Shown: piece after piece, positions 24,253-33,583 of the stretch
Numbering within the stretch: position 1 is the stretch's first letter
How the letters are laid out: the number at the start of each line of letters is the position of its first letter
DNA from: JACZUI01 sp965216725
Lineage (GTDB): Bacteria; Actinomycetota; Acidimicrobiia; Spongiisociales; ZC4RG35
Direction of reading: 5' to 3'
DNA length: 64,000 bases
Assembly (NCBI GenBank): GCA_965216725.1
Contig: CBDCGI010000007.1
Span: forward strand, 324,592-388,591
Program-made: the position numbers and the translations under genes
Notes under the pieces: model-generated
What the model saw: only the letters and a program-made list of their open reading frames with translations
Database searches by the model: none
Told to the model about the DNA's origin: nothing

Positions 24253-26694
24253 TTGAGAGGGCGATTTCGGAGTTGTGCGGCTTCCGACCGGCCTTGTTAC
24301 CTTGCTCCTCGCAATTGGAGCGCCACCATCGCAAGCAGACAGTTTTATCTGGGCTCCCGCGCTGATTCAGCGGAGAGGCTGACCTACAACCCCGACTACC
24401 TGACCACACACGGTGTGATTGTCGGTATGACGGGCTCGGGCAAGACCGGTCTCGGAGTGGGCATCATCGAAGAGGCCCTGCTCAATGGGATCCCGTGCCT
24501 CGTCCTCGACCCCAAAGGCGACATGGGGAATCTGGCCCTCAACTTCCCGGATTTCAGCCCCGCGGATTTCCTGCCGTGGGTCGACGAGGGTGAGGCCGCT
24601 ACCGAGGGGATCACGCCTGAGGAGTTGGCCGCGGAAACCACAGAGAAGTGGAAACAGGGTCTCGCCACCGCGGGATTGGGGCCCGACGAGATGCTCAGGC
24701 TCCGTGCGCAGACCGAAGTGACGATCTACACCCCGGGCTCGACCTCAGGTGTCCCGTTAAACGTCATCGGTTCCCTCGATGCGCCCATCGTCGAGTGGGC
24801 TGACAACGCCGAGGTCATCCGCGACGAAATCGAGGCGTTCGTATCCTCGCTTCTGGTGCTGGCCGATGTCGAGGCCGACCCCGTGTCCAGCCCGGCGCAC
24901 ATCTTGTTGTCGACGATCATCGAGAGGTTCTGGTCGGAGGGAAACGACCTCGACCTGGCGACACTCATCGGGCAGGTGCCAAGGCCCCCATTTCGCAAAC
25001 TCGGCGTCTTCGATGTCGACGACTTCTTCCCAGAGAAGGATCGCTTGGCATTGGCCATGAAACTCAATGGTGTCCTGGCGTCTCCTACGTTCTCCTCCTG
25101 GCTCGAGGGCATGCCCCTCGACATCGAAGAACTGTTGTGGGATGGGGAACGGACCCGGGCCGCTGTCATCTACCTCGCCCATCTCAGCGACACGGAGCGG
25201 CAATTTGTGGTGACGCTCCTGCTGTCCAAGTTCATCACCTGGATGAGAAGCCAGCAGGGGGCGTCCACGCTGAAGACGCTCATTTACATGGACGAAGTGT
25301 TCGGGTTCGCGCCACCGACGGCCGAACCGCCATCCAAGAAGCCGATTCTGACCATTCTGAAACAGGCGAGAGCCTTTGGAGCCGGGATGGTGCTCTCCAC
25401 CCAGAACCCCGTCGACCTCGACTACAAAGCGATGTCCAACGCCGGAACCTGGATGGTGGGACGTCTCCAAACCGAGAACGACAAGAGAAGGATTCTCGAA
25501 GGGCTCGACTCAGCAGAGGGCTCGGTCGACATCAGCGGCTACGACAAGATGATCTCGGGTCTCAAAAAGAGGCAGTTTCTCCTTCATTCGACCCGACAGG
25601 ATCCGGTGGTCTTCGCCACCAGGTGGGTGATGTCCTATCTCGCGGGTCCGTTGACTCGGGACCAGGTTGCCTCAATCACCGCCGGATCGGCTGAAAAGCT
25701 CGAAACCGCGGCCACGCAGGCGACAAACTCCTCGCCGACAGATGACGCTCCCCCGGTCGCCGGGGCTGCAAGCGTCCCGGTACCACCACCTGCAGCCGAG
25801 GGAATACCGGTGTCATTCCTCGCTCCAGCAGCACCTTGGGCCAAAAAGGTTGGTGCGACACCGACCTCCAGCAGTTACCAGGCGGGTGCTGCCGTGTCCG
25901 TCCAGCTCCTGTATGACGAGGCCAAGGCGGACCTGGCTCACGGCGAGACGTACGAGGCGGTGCTGTTCCCGTTGTCGGCGGCGTTGAGCACCGAGACGGT
26001 GTTCACGGTCGACCACGATTCCCGAGACTTCATTGACCAGCCGCAGGCGTCGTCGCCGGTGTTCGAACTCCCCGAGGCGAAGATCCAAAACAAGTCGTAC
26101 TGGACGTCTCTTCAGGCGCAGCTCAAGACCCACTTGGTAGCCAACGAGAAGGAGTCGATCTATCACAACCCAGAGTTGGACATCTACTCGCGTGTGGGAG
26201 AGACCCTGCCTGAGTTTGAATCTCGATGCGTGACGGCAGCCAACGAAGCCAAAGACATCGCGATTGTCGGCCTGCAGCGCAAACACAAGACGCGGATTGA
26301 CCGGGCGAAAGCGACTATCACCAAGTCGGAGAACAGGGTGCGAGATCTCGAAGCAGAGGCATCATCCAAGGGCCAGGAGGAGCTTTTGTCCGGAGCCGGG
26401 GACCTCCTCGGCGCGCTCTTCAGCGGGAGAAAAGACTCCGACGCGATAGGCAGGGCGGCCCGGAGACGCTCCGCCACATCGAAGGCGAAGTCCCGGGTGG
26501 AAGCGGCGGAAGGGAAACTCGCCGCCGACATGGCCGACCTCCTCGACCTGGAAGAGGAGCTGGCGGCGGAGATCGCCGATCTCGCAGATGACTACGACAC
26601 CAAAGCCGGCGCCATCGATGAGGTCGAGATCTCCCTCGAGAAGACCGACATCACCGTCGGCGAGGTCAGGCTGGTTTGGATCCCGGTGCGCTGA
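24253..26694 (+). CDS. HerA/DUF87-like P-loop ATPase with C-terminal coiled coil
   Basis: Up to 813 residues. The ATPase part has RQFYLGSRAD, then GVIVGMTGSGKTGLGVGII as Walker A near residue 55, CLVLDPKGDMGNLAL, Walker B LIYMDEVFGFAPP and the arginine/sensor region GAGMVLSTQNPVDLD. This is the HerA/FtsK-type fold of large bacterial DUF87/DUF853 proteins, probably hexameric and DNA- or membrane-associated. After a Pro/Ala-rich linker (about 480-540) come a beta domain and a long coiled coil (about 680-790) rich in Glu/Ala/Lys. The start is uncertain: the TTG at 24253 is the first in frame, and conserved sequence begins near 24331. No nuclease partner (NurA) is adjacent. Confidence 0.75.
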   Translation: MRGRFRSCAASDRPCYLAPRNWSATIASRQFYLGSRADSAERLTYNPDYLTTHGVIVGMTGSGKTGLGVGIIEEALLNGIPCLVLDPKGDMGNLALNFPDFSPADFLPWVDEGEAATEGITPEELAAETTEKWKQGLATAGLGPDEMLRLRAQTEVTIYTPGSTSGVPLNVIGSLDAPIVEWADNAEVIRDEIEAFVSSLLVLADVEADPVSSPAHILLSTIIERFWSEGNDLDLATLIGQVPRPPFRKLGVFDVDDFFPEKDRLALAMKLNGVLASPTFSSWLEGMPLDIEELLWDGERTRAAVIYLAHLSDTERQFVVTLLLSKFITWMRSQQGASTLKTLIYMDEVFGFAPPTAEPPSKKPILTILKQARAFGAGMVLSTQNPVDLDYKAMSNAGTWMVGRLQTENDKRRILEGLDSAEGSVDISGYDKMISGLKKRQFLLHSTRQDPVVFATRWVMSYLAGPLTRDQVASITAGSAEKLETAATQATNSSPTDDAPPVAGAASVPVPPPAAEGIPVSFLAPAAPWAKKVGATPTSSSYQAGAAVSVQLLYDEAKADLAHGETYEAVLFPLSAALSTETVFTVDHDSRDFIDQPQASSPVFELPEAKIQNKSYWTSLQAQLKTHLVANEKESIYHNPELDIYSRVGETLPEFESRCVTAANEAKDIAIVGLQRKHKTRIDRAKATITKSENRVRDLEAEASSKGQEELLSGAGDLLGALFSGRKDSDAIGRAARRRSATSKAKSRVEAAEGKLAADMADLLDLEEELAAEIADLADDYDTKAGAIDEVEISLEKTDITVGEVRLVWIPVR

Positions 26695-26713
26695 ATGGAG
26701 CCTCCACCGGGCC

Positions 26714-26728
26714 GGGGTCATCGACCCC
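26714..26728. terminator. Possible shared terminator hairpin
   Basis: GGGGTC-ATC-GACCCC gives a perfect 6-bp GC-rich stem between the convergent HerA-like and sigma factor genes. No clear T-run follows on either strand, so termination would be inefficient or Rho-assisted. Confidence 0.4.
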
Positions 26729-26733
26729 AATGA

Positions 26734-27720
26734 TTAGACGAGATCGGCCTCGCGAATCCCGAACGACGGGTGGCGTAGCCGGCACAGAGCCAACTTCTCC
26801 AGCTGGCGGATGCGCTCACGAGTCAGGTTGAACTCGTCACCGATCTCTTCGAGCGTGCGCGGCACGCCGTCGTAGAACCCGTAGCGCAAGGCGAGGATCC
26901 GTCCCTCGCGTTCCGGAAGCCGTTCGATCGAGATACGCAGCGAGTTCGCAACGTCCATCTCCTCGGTCATTTGCACCGGGTCGGCTGCATCCTCGTCCTC
27001 GATGAAGTCGCCAAGCTGGGCTCCGTCTTCGCCAATGGGCTGTTCCAAAGAGACCGTGTCGGCCACACTCAACGCCAGTTCCACCTTGTCGGCGGTGACG
27101 CCCGCCTCTTCGGCAATCTCCTCGGGACGTGGATCCCGCCCGAGCTCTGCCTTCAGGGAGGCCTGAGCTGCGCGAACAGCCGCCAAGGTGTCATGCAGAT
27201 GAACCGGGATACGGACCGTCCGCGACTTGTCGGCGATGGCACGGGTGATCGCCTGCCTGATCCACCAGGTGGCATATGTGGAGAATTTGAAACCCTTGCG
27301 CCAGTCGAACTTCTCGACGGCGCGTATCAAACCGAGGTTGCCCTCTTGGATGAGGTCGAGAAAATCGATACCCGAGGTATTGGCGTAGCGCCGGGCGTTG
27401 GCCACAACCAGTCTGAGGTTGGCCGTCAAGAAATCGTCTTTGGCCTGAGCACCCCGCCTGGCCATGCGCCTCAGCTCCATCTCTTCGCGCTTGCCCGAGT
27501 AGTTGCCCTCCTCGAGCTTCTCGGCGGCTTCTTCTCCCGCCTCGATCTTCTGGGCGAGCTCCACCTCTTGCTCTGCGGTCAGAAGCTCATACTCACCGAT
27601 GGCGGCGAGATATTGGGAGACGAGATCTGTGGTGAGTCGACCACGCTCGTCGGTCAGCTTCGACTGGAGGCGAGCGCGGGGTTTTTCCTTTTTGTCAGTA
27701 CGCGTATCAACAGCAGCCAT
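26734..27720 (-). CDS. RNA polymerase sigma factor, RpoD/SigA family
   Basis: Sigma-70 of group 1 or 2, 328 residues. Region 1.2 reads DLVSQYLAAIGEYELLTAEQEVELAQ. Region 2 reads DFLTANLRLVVANARRY, FLDLIQEGNLGLIRAVEKFDWRKGFKFSTYATWWIRQAI, which includes the -10 recognition helix. Region 3 starts at VRIPVHLHDTLAAV. Region 4 contains TLEEIGDEFNLTRERIRQLEKLAL, the -35 helix. There is no long acidic N-terminal extension as in principal SigA of some actinobacteria, so it could be a SigB-like group 2 factor. The ATG at 27720 follows AGGAGGACC. The promoters called in this window (TTGACT/TAxxxT) match the specificity of this class. Confidence 0.92.
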   Translation of the reverse strand: MAAVDTRTDKKEKPRARLQSKLTDERGRLTTDLVSQYLAAIGEYELLTAEQEVELAQKIEAGEEAAEKLEEGNYSGKREEMELRRMARRGAQAKDDFLTANLRLVVANARRYANTSGIDFLDLIQEGNLGLIRAVEKFDWRKGFKFSTYATWWIRQAITRAIADKSRTVRIPVHLHDTLAAVRAAQASLKAELGRDPRPEEIAEEAGVTADKVELALSVADTVSLEQPIGEDGAQLGDFIEDEDAADPVQMTEEMDVANSLRISIERLPEREGRILALRYGFYDGVPRTLEEIGDEFNLTRERIRQLEKLALCRLRHPSFGIREADLV

Positions 27721-27843
27721 TTGGCTAGGTCCTCCTGGGCCCCTGGGCAGTAAAGGGGACAGCGATCCCCGGACGGTCAACTATGACACAAGATGGGTGG
27801 TTTGTGAACCCCCCTCTTTTCCACAGTATTCGACGGCGGGTGG

Positions 27844-28200
27844 TCACGTCTGGTTCCCCTCCGGTAAGTCGGACGGGACTAGTGCCACTACAACAACATC
27901 GTCCCGCAGCAGGTTTATTCCCTGGTCGTGGGTCTGTATGTCGTCGAATGAATCAAGGAATCCCAGATAGAGCTGCTCCTGCGCCATCAGGTCGGGCGGT
28001 CCGGCCATCATTGTCGTGGCCAGCGGGCCCGGTCGGCCGTCGTCCCCCACCGTGCCGAAGAATCGGTTGACCCCCGCATTGCCGGCAACCTTTCCATCGG
28101 CGACGTCGAGACTGAGCGGCCCACGACCTTTCAGGGGCGGGACCAGCTCGCCGGCGATTGCGATCTCGACGACCCTCCACGAGCCCTCGGGGAATCTCAA
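27844..28200 (-). CDS. META domain protein
   Basis: A 118-residue protein with the META/HslJ-type core: N-terminal GSWRVVEIAIAGE, then GRGPLSLDVADGKVAGNAGVNRFFGTV, where GNAGxNRFFG is the family motif, then TTMMAGPPDLMAQEQLYLGFLD. There is no signal peptide or lipobox, unlike HslJ, so it should be cytoplasmic. The biochemical role of the family is unclear; it is linked to stress and antibiotic tolerance. It overlaps the SixA gene by 4 bases, in an operon with sixA and the AhpC-like gene. Confidence 0.75.
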   Translation of the reverse strand: MRFPEGSWRVVEIAIAGELVPPLKGRGPLSLDVADGKVAGNAGVNRFFGTVGDDGRPGPLATTMMAGPPDLMAQEQLYLGFLDSFDDIQTHDQGINLLRDDVVVVALVPSDLPEGNQT

Positions 28201-28685
28201 TCGTCGTACTCCGAGTCGAAGTAGTCGCGTGGATTGATGATCTCGGCGAGCACCCCGGCTGACTGGCCGGCGTCGAATTGGTCGATGACGGCAACCGACG
28301 CTGTCTTCATCTCCTCGCTCCGCCCGGTTAGATCGGATACCAACAACGACCAGATGGGTTGGTGGCCCACGAGCATCAGCCGATCCACTCCGCCATGACG
28401 TCTGATTGCGTCATGAGCCCCCCTCAAGCCCGAGAAGTAGAAGCGCTCGTCGAGCTCCAAGGCCGAGTCCCAGCGGCCACTGTCCATCGCCAGCTCAACT
28501 GTTCTCCGCGCCCGCACCGCGGTTGAACTGACTATGAGCTCGGGGGCCAGACCTCGGTCGGCCAGCAAGCGACCCATGAGCCGAGCGCTGCGAATACCAC
28601 GGTCGTTGAGCGGCCGATCGTGGTCGGAGTCGTAATCGGCGGACCAATCCGACTTGGCGTGACGCATCACCAGGATCGTGCTCAC
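28197..28685 (-). CDS. sixA: SixA-type phosphohistidine phosphatase
   Basis: Histidine phosphatase of 162 residues. The active-site motif is LVMRHAKSDWSADY near the N-terminus, with PLNDRGIRSARLMGRLL, a second Arg in VSSTAVRARRTVELA and the late catalytic His in LMLVGHQPIWSLL. SixA dephosphorylates histidine phosphotransfer proteins; in actinobacteria the target is usually unknown. It lies between the META and AhpC-like genes with 4-base overlap or spacing. Confidence 0.88.
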   Translation of the reverse strand: MSTILVMRHAKSDWSADYDSDHDRPLNDRGIRSARLMGRLLADRGLAPELIVSSTAVRARRTVELAMDSGRWDSALELDERFYFSGLRGAHDAIRRHGGVDRLMLVGHQPIWSLLVSDLTGRSEEMKTASVAVIDQFDAGQSAGVLAEIINPRDYFDSEYDD

Positions 28686-28688
28686 GGC

Positions 28689-29357
28689 TCAGGCGATTAG
28701 GCGGGTAGCGGTTGTGAAGATCCGGGGGTCCGGGTAGTCCTCGCAATAGTTGTACAGATACGCGACTTTGATTTGCCCCGATGTGTCCACGACAAACTCA
28801 CCCGACTGCATCCAGGGATCATCAACGAGCGGCCGACCCTGCTCCCTTCTTTCGGCCTGGAATTCCTCCCCAGTCTGTGGTCGAAGATCGATATTGCAGT
28901 ACTCCTCGGGAGCGTCGTAGAGAACCTGCTCTTCGGACCAATGCCCTAGCCCAAACGCCTTGTGTGACTCGTAGCCGGGGTCGGAGTACATCGGCACCGG
29001 GACGCTGAACTTCTCCTTGTACGCGTCAACCCGCGCCCGGTCACCTGGGGCGCAAATGACGACGTTGAGACCCGCCGCCCGGTAGTCACCGATCTCACCG
29101 GCCAAACGCCCGTTGCGATCGAGCCCGCAGCCACACCCAAGATGTCTCCACAACATCACCAAGGCGGGCTGGCTGGACCAGGTGGTGCTGAGATCGACAC
29201 GCGAGTTCTCTTCGTTGAAGACCGTGACATTTGGTGCCATGTCACCCCGCCGCAAGGGACGACCTTCGATGGTGGGTCCCTCTAGCCAGCGATCCATCCA
29301 CCGCTGCTCGGCTGACATGTACAACGCTCGGATATCTGAGTCAGACATGGATGACAT
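28689..29357 (-). CDS. AhpC/TSA-type redoxin (SelL-related)
   Basis: A peroxiredoxin-like thioredoxin-fold protein of 222 residues. The strand GDMAPNVTVFNEENSRVDLSTTW leads to ALVMLWRHLGCGCGLDRNG, where the peroxidatic position is occupied by Cys in GCGCG. The C-terminal half has VVICAPGDRARVDAYKEKF and VPVPMYSDPGYESHKAFGLG. I recall relatives in which this site carries selenocysteine (SelL group), which is relevant because this genome encodes selenocysteine insertion. Here both positions are Cys. It is probably the first gene of a three-gene operon with sixA and the META gene, and its likely role is in thiol redox or peroxide defence. Confidence 0.72.
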   Translation of the reverse strand: MSSMSDSDIRALYMSAEQRWMDRWLEGPTIEGRPLRRGDMAPNVTVFNEENSRVDLSTTWSSQPALVMLWRHLGCGCGLDRNGRLAGEIGDYRAAGLNVVICAPGDRARVDAYKEKFSVPVPMYSDPGYESHKAFGLGHWSEEQVLYDAPEEYCNIDLRPQTGEEFQAERREQGRPLVDDPWMQSGEFVVDTSGQIKVAYLYNYCEDYPDPRIFTTATRLIA

Positions 29358-29371
29358 TCAACACGTCTCGA

Positions 29372-29812
29372 TCAGTCGATGATCATCATCGTCAGGGCCA
29401 GGATCCACAGCAGATTCTCCAACGCCAACGACCTCCGGAACCGGACCACACCCGCCGCTGCGGCCGCCGCATCTTTGGCTTCGAGGCCGGAGCGGATGCG
29501 TTTCCAAGCCGGTTCTGCGACCAAGCCGCCGACAAGGAACATCGCCACGACCACCCCGAGCGCCACCCATATGCGCAGCGGGGCATCCCCAAAACCAAAC
29601 ACCTCATAGAGCAGCCAAAGGCCAGTGCCGAGAGTCAGGAATCCGGTGACGATGCCCAGCCTTCGGGCTCGCGACATTCGAGAGATGAAGCGTTCGGCTC
29701 CGGCGATGTCCCTGATCGAGTCATGCACGTCGCGTGGAATCAACAGCTTGTGCCCGAACCACGCCGACGCGAACGCAATGTGGGCGATCTTGATTGCCTC
29801 GATCACGGTCAC
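29372..29812 (-). CDS. Small integral membrane protein (CopD-like)
   Basis: A 146-residue protein with four likely helices: TVIEAIKIAHIAFASAWFGHKLL, LGIVTGFLTLGTGLWLLYEV, LRIWVALGVVVAMFLVGGLVA and LENLLWILALTMMIID. The N-terminal KIAHIAFASAWFG and the helical arrangement recall DUF2269/CopD-like proteins. It starts at GTG 29812 or GTG 29806, just after the divergent promoter region of yyaL; the longer open frame to 30250 is antisense to yyaL. The function is not known. Confidence 0.6.
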   Translation of the reverse strand: MTVIEAIKIAHIAFASAWFGHKLLIPRDVHDSIRDIAGAERFISRMSRARRLGIVTGFLTLGTGLWLLYEVFGFGDAPLRIWVALGVVVAMFLVGGLVAEPAWKRIRSGLEAKDAAAAAAGVVRFRRSLALENLLWILALTMMIID

Positions 29813-29863
29813 CGAACCTAGCCCCCGAGATTGCCGGACGCTGGGGCTACCTTCGAAGGAGAA

Positions 29864-31834
29864 ATGCCCAACCGCCTCGCCAACAGCTCCTCTCCTTACC
29901 TTCTCCAACACAAGGACAACCCGGTCGACTGGTGGGAGTGGAGCGACGAGCCTTTCGAAGAAGCAACCCGCCGTGACGTGCCCGTGCTGTTGAGTGTCGG
30001 CTACTCGGCATGTCACTGGTGCCACGTCATGGCTCACGAGTCCTTCGAGGACGCCGAAACCGCGGCCGTCATGAACCGCCTCTTCATCAACATCAAGGTC
30101 GACCGCGAGGAACGACCCGACGTCGACTCCATCTACATGGAGGCCGTACAAGCCATGAGCGGGCACGGTGGCTGGCCGATGACGGTGTTTCTGACTCCCG
30201 ACCGAAGACCCTTCTATGCCGGCACCTACTTCCCCGACACCGATCGTCACGGGATGCCGTCTTTTCGCCGGGTGATGGAGGCGGTTTCAGACGCGTGGGT
30301 CAACCGTCGCAGCGAGCTGGTGGACCAAGCAGACCGTCTGACGGCGGCCATCAATCGGGAGATACCGAGCGGTGACGATCTTCCTGACCCCTCGGCGCTC
30401 GGGACGGCCTACTCCTCAATTGCTGCATCCTTTGACGAGTCTCACGGCGGATTTGGCGGAGCACCCAAGTTCCCCCAGCAGCCGGTCCTCGAGTTCTTGC
30501 TCCGTTCTCGAGGCGAATCCTGGGCGGCCGGTGCCGATCGAATGGTCGAACGCACGCTCACCGAAATGGCCGACGGGGGCATCCACGACCATCTGGGGGG
30601 TGGATTTGCCCGCTACTCCGTCGATCGGTCCTGGCTTGTCCCTCACTTCGAGAAGATGCTCTATGACAACGCACAGCTTGCCCGGATCTATCTGTGGGCC
30701 GGCATCGAGCTCAGGTCGACGCGCCTCCTCGACGTGGCAAAGACGACTCTCGACTATCTGCTGAGCGATCTGAGGCACCCCGACGGTGGGTTCTACTCAG
30801 CCGAGGACGCCGACTCCGAAGGCGTCGAGGGCAAGTTCTACGTCTGGACCGTCGATCAGCTGACTGGGGTTCTGGGTGCTGATGACGCGACGACAGCCGC
30901 CGAGTTCTTCGGAGTCACACCGGAGGGCAACTTCGAGGGGTCGAACGTGCTCCACCGCCCGACGGGAAGGCAGTGGACCGAAGACATCGAATCCATCAGG
31001 CAGCGGCTTCTCGAGGAAAGGGACAATCGGATCAGGCCCGGGCTCGACGACAAGATCATCGCTTCGTGGAACGGGCTTGCCATCCGGGCATTGGCCGAGG
31101 CGGGCGCTGCCCTCGAGGAGCGCCACTATCTGGAGGCTGCGACTGCGGCCGCCGAGTTCTGCCGAACCCACCTGGTCACCGCCGACGGTCTCATGCGCTC
31201 CTGGAGAGCGGGGAGGCCATCGGTGCCAGGTTTCCTCGAAGACCATGCGTCCATGGCTGTCGGCCTTTTCACGCTTTACGCAGCCACCGGTGAGGTCGAC
31301 TGGTATCGGGAAGCCATGCGCCTCACCGACGACCTCTTCAGATTCGAGCGTCCCGACGTGGGCTACTACTCCACATCCGAGGGTGGGAACCTGATCAAAC
31401 GCCCCATCGACATGTCGGACAACCCGCTTCCGTCGGGCAACGGCCTGGCCGCGGAAGCGAACCTGCTGGCCGCCCTGTACACCGGCAACCAGATCTACAT
31501 GGACCGTTCGGTATCAGCACTCCGGGCAGCGGCGGTAGTTGCGGAGAGAGCGCCTTCGATGGTGGGCCACCATCTCTCGATCATGGCCGCTCTGAGCAAG
31601 GGACCCAAGGAGCTGGCCGTGGCCGGCGCCGAATGGCCCCAGATGGCTCGGGTCCACTGGTCAGCCTTCCGCCCCCATGTCGCCCTTGCGGTGTCTGCCG
31701 GGCCCGATGACACAGTCCCGCTACTCGCTCACAGACACGTCGAGAACGAGACCCGTGCCTACTTGTGTGAGGGCTTCGTATGTGATCTTCCGGTCACCAC
31801 CCCTGCGGAGCTCGAGATTCTCCTTGATGGGTGA
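29864..31834 (+). CDS. YyaL/SSP411-type thioredoxin-domain protein (DUF255)
   Basis: A 656-residue protein with an N-terminal thioredoxin-like DUF255 domain and a C-terminal six-hairpin (alpha/alpha)6 glycosidase-like domain. It starts PNRLANSSSPYLLQHKDNPVDWW, followed by the CxxC in VGYSACHWCHVMAHESF and VDREERPDVDSIYM. The helical part includes GGIHDHLGGGFARYSVDRSW and HFEKMLYDNAQL. The family is widespread but its biochemical role is not settled. The ATG at 29864 is preceded by AAGGAG; a TTG at 29831 is in frame but not supported. Confidence 0.92.
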   Translation: MPNRLANSSSPYLLQHKDNPVDWWEWSDEPFEEATRRDVPVLLSVGYSACHWCHVMAHESFEDAETAAVMNRLFINIKVDREERPDVDSIYMEAVQAMSGHGGWPMTVFLTPDRRPFYAGTYFPDTDRHGMPSFRRVMEAVSDAWVNRRSELVDQADRLTAAINREIPSGDDLPDPSALGTAYSSIAASFDESHGGFGGAPKFPQQPVLEFLLRSRGESWAAGADRMVERTLTEMADGGIHDHLGGGFARYSVDRSWLVPHFEKMLYDNAQLARIYLWAGIELRSTRLLDVAKTTLDYLLSDLRHPDGGFYSAEDADSEGVEGKFYVWTVDQLTGVLGADDATTAAEFFGVTPEGNFEGSNVLHRPTGRQWTEDIESIRQRLLEERDNRIRPGLDDKIIASWNGLAIRALAEAGAALEERHYLEAATAAAEFCRTHLVTADGLMRSWRAGRPSVPGFLEDHASMAVGLFTLYAATGEVDWYREAMRLTDDLFRFERPDVGYYSTSEGGNLIKRPIDMSDNPLPSGNGLAAEANLLAALYTGNQIYMDRSVSALRAAAVVAERAPSMVGHHLSIMAALSKGPKELAVAGAEWPQMARVHWSAFRPHVALAVSAGPDDTVPLLAHRHVENETRAYLCEGFVCDLPVTTPAELEILLDG

Positions 31835-31858
31835 GCAACGGCGACGCGTGATGCGTCG

Positions 31859-33580
31859 TCAGTCGCCGCGGGCGCGCCCCGCGGCGAAGTCGATTGCTTC
31901 CAGTGTGGCGTTGTAGACGAACCGCTCTCGTTTCGGCGAAGCCATGAACCTGCCGGCGGCGACCATCGGGGAACGTTCATTCAGGATCTCCGACTCCACA
32001 ATCGATGCCCTGGCTGTCTTCACCGAGTGGGCGACCATGATCGGCGCCACACTGTTGTCCTCCGAAGCGGCCTGAGCCAATGCAGCATGGAGGTCTTCGA
32101 CCGGGCCGTCGAACCCGGCTATCAGGCCCTCGGCCCCGTCGGGGTCCTTGTCCCTGATGACCTTCAACACGTCCTGGGCGTTGTCCGTTGCAACTGGTTG
32201 TTGGCGCTTCCTCGGCTGCCGTTCGTCGAATTGGCTGGTGAAGTTCACAAACCAAACCGCATGAAAGACCCCGCGGAGAACTTCAGAGCTGGGGTCGACC
32301 GACCACGCCCAGCGCAGCGCATCGACATAGGTGAGATTGTGAGTGACGTCGAGCCAACCCCATTCGTTGGTGTCGTCGGTGTCGATGTCGATGTCGAATC
32401 TCCTGAAGCGCTCTGCGGCGGCCTTCGACACGGTGTCGATGATCTTGGTCACCTCCGCCCCGGCGGCCAAAGCAGCGTTCAAGGCGTCAAACGCGGCCTG
32501 CGGGCTGCCATCGAGGACCGCACCGGCCAGCGCTCGCTCATCCAACGGGGCTCCGTTCTGACGGGCCAGCAGGGCAGCAAGATCGACGTCGGCTTCGTCC
32601 CATGCTCTCAGGAACTTCTTCATGTATGGAAGCTTGTCGTAGCGTGTCGACAGCACGGCGTTTGGGACCAGCGGCCCCAGGACGCTGTCCGCCTCCTTCC
32701 ACCCGATTCGGTCGAGCATCTCGAATGACTTCTGGGCATAGATCATTGGGTGCCCGTAGCCCAAGAAGTGATCGGTGATGGCAGAGAGCAGTGCATGGAG
32801 AATCTGGGCTCGGGTGGCTCCTGAGGCGATCAACCCGCGCATGAGCGCCTCAGCCTCTTCGGCTCGCTCGTCATCCACCAGGAATGGATATGCCTCGAGG
32901 GCATCCTCCATCGAGCCATAGGCCTCCACCGGGTCGACAGGATCGGGGCGGGGGCGCATCGGCCGCCTCACCTCGTTTTGGGACACCACCGACATCCCCT
33001 GGATGACGGGGAACGCCTGGAGCTCGCCTTCGAACAGCGCTGCGAGATTGAGACAGTCGGTGAGAGTGGCCAGTGAGTGATTCCACCCGTATTCCATCCT
33101 TGGGGCTCCGTAGTTGACCCCCTCTTTCACAACCTCGGTGAGTGGGGTCCCGATCTGCCGGAGCCGCATCGTGTCACGGGCCATCCGGCCAATGTCCACC
33201 TCGCCCATCGCCTCCAGCAGGCTCTGGAACAGCTGCGGAGCGATCACCTCTGCGGCCGGGTCGGTCACGTCAACGAGAACCTGGCCGCGGCGAACCTCTA
33301 CCGGATAGGAGCGAACGCTCTCCCCGCCGAAGCTGCAGAAACCGCCTTCATCGAGCTCGAACTTCCAGTTGTGCCACGCGCACGTCAGGGTTTCCTCCTT
33401 CATATCGCCTTGCAAGAGGGCGTAACCCTGATGGGGGCAACGATTGTCGATGGCGTAGATCGCCCGCTCAGTACGGAACAAGGCAATCCGCTTGTCGTAA
33501 TGCCGGAAGAGTTTCCTACCTCCCACCGGCAGGTCATCGACCGTAGCCGCGCGAACCCAATCTCCGTTGGAGCCCGGCAT
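31859..33580 (-). CDS. Rieske [2Fe-2S] protein with large helical C-terminal domain
   Basis: A 573-residue protein. Residues 1-100 form a Rieske domain: Cys48-x-His50 (RCPHQGYALLQGD) and Cys67-x2-His70 (CAWHNWKFEL) ligate the cluster. The remaining 450 residues are mainly helical and rich in conserved-looking His and Trp (YGWNHSLATLTD, YGHPMIYAQKSFE, THNLTYVDALRWAWS, FHAVWFVNFTSQF). This resembles questin oxidase-like (DUF4243) helical proteins at a low level. I do not see the catalytic mononuclear-iron motif of ring-hydroxylating oxygenases. It is probably a redox enzyme with a non-standard active site. It is divergent from soxR, with a SoxR-type promoter upstream, which suggests a role against redox-active compounds. 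Confidence 0.78.
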   Translation of the reverse strand: MPGSNGDWVRAATVDDLPVGGRKLFRHYDKRIALFRTERAIYAIDNRCPHQGYALLQGDMKEETLTCAWHNWKFELDEGGFCSFGGESVRSYPVEVRRGQVLVDVTDPAAEVIAPQLFQSLLEAMGEVDIGRMARDTMRLRQIGTPLTEVVKEGVNYGAPRMEYGWNHSLATLTDCLNLAALFEGELQAFPVIQGMSVVSQNEVRRPMRPRPDPVDPVEAYGSMEDALEAYPFLVDDERAEEAEALMRGLIASGATRAQILHALLSAITDHFLGYGHPMIYAQKSFEMLDRIGWKEADSVLGPLVPNAVLSTRYDKLPYMKKFLRAWDEADVDLAALLARQNGAPLDERALAGAVLDGSPQAAFDALNAALAAGAEVTKIIDTVSKAAAERFRRFDIDIDTDDTNEWGWLDVTHNLTYVDALRWAWSVDPSSEVLRGVFHAVWFVNFTSQFDERQPRKRQQPVATDNAQDVLKVIRDKDPDGAEGLIAGFDGPVEDLHAALAQAASEDNSVAPIMVAHSVKTARASIVESEILNERSPMVAAGRFMASPKRERFVYNATLEAIDFAAGRARGD

Positions 33581-33583
33581 CGC

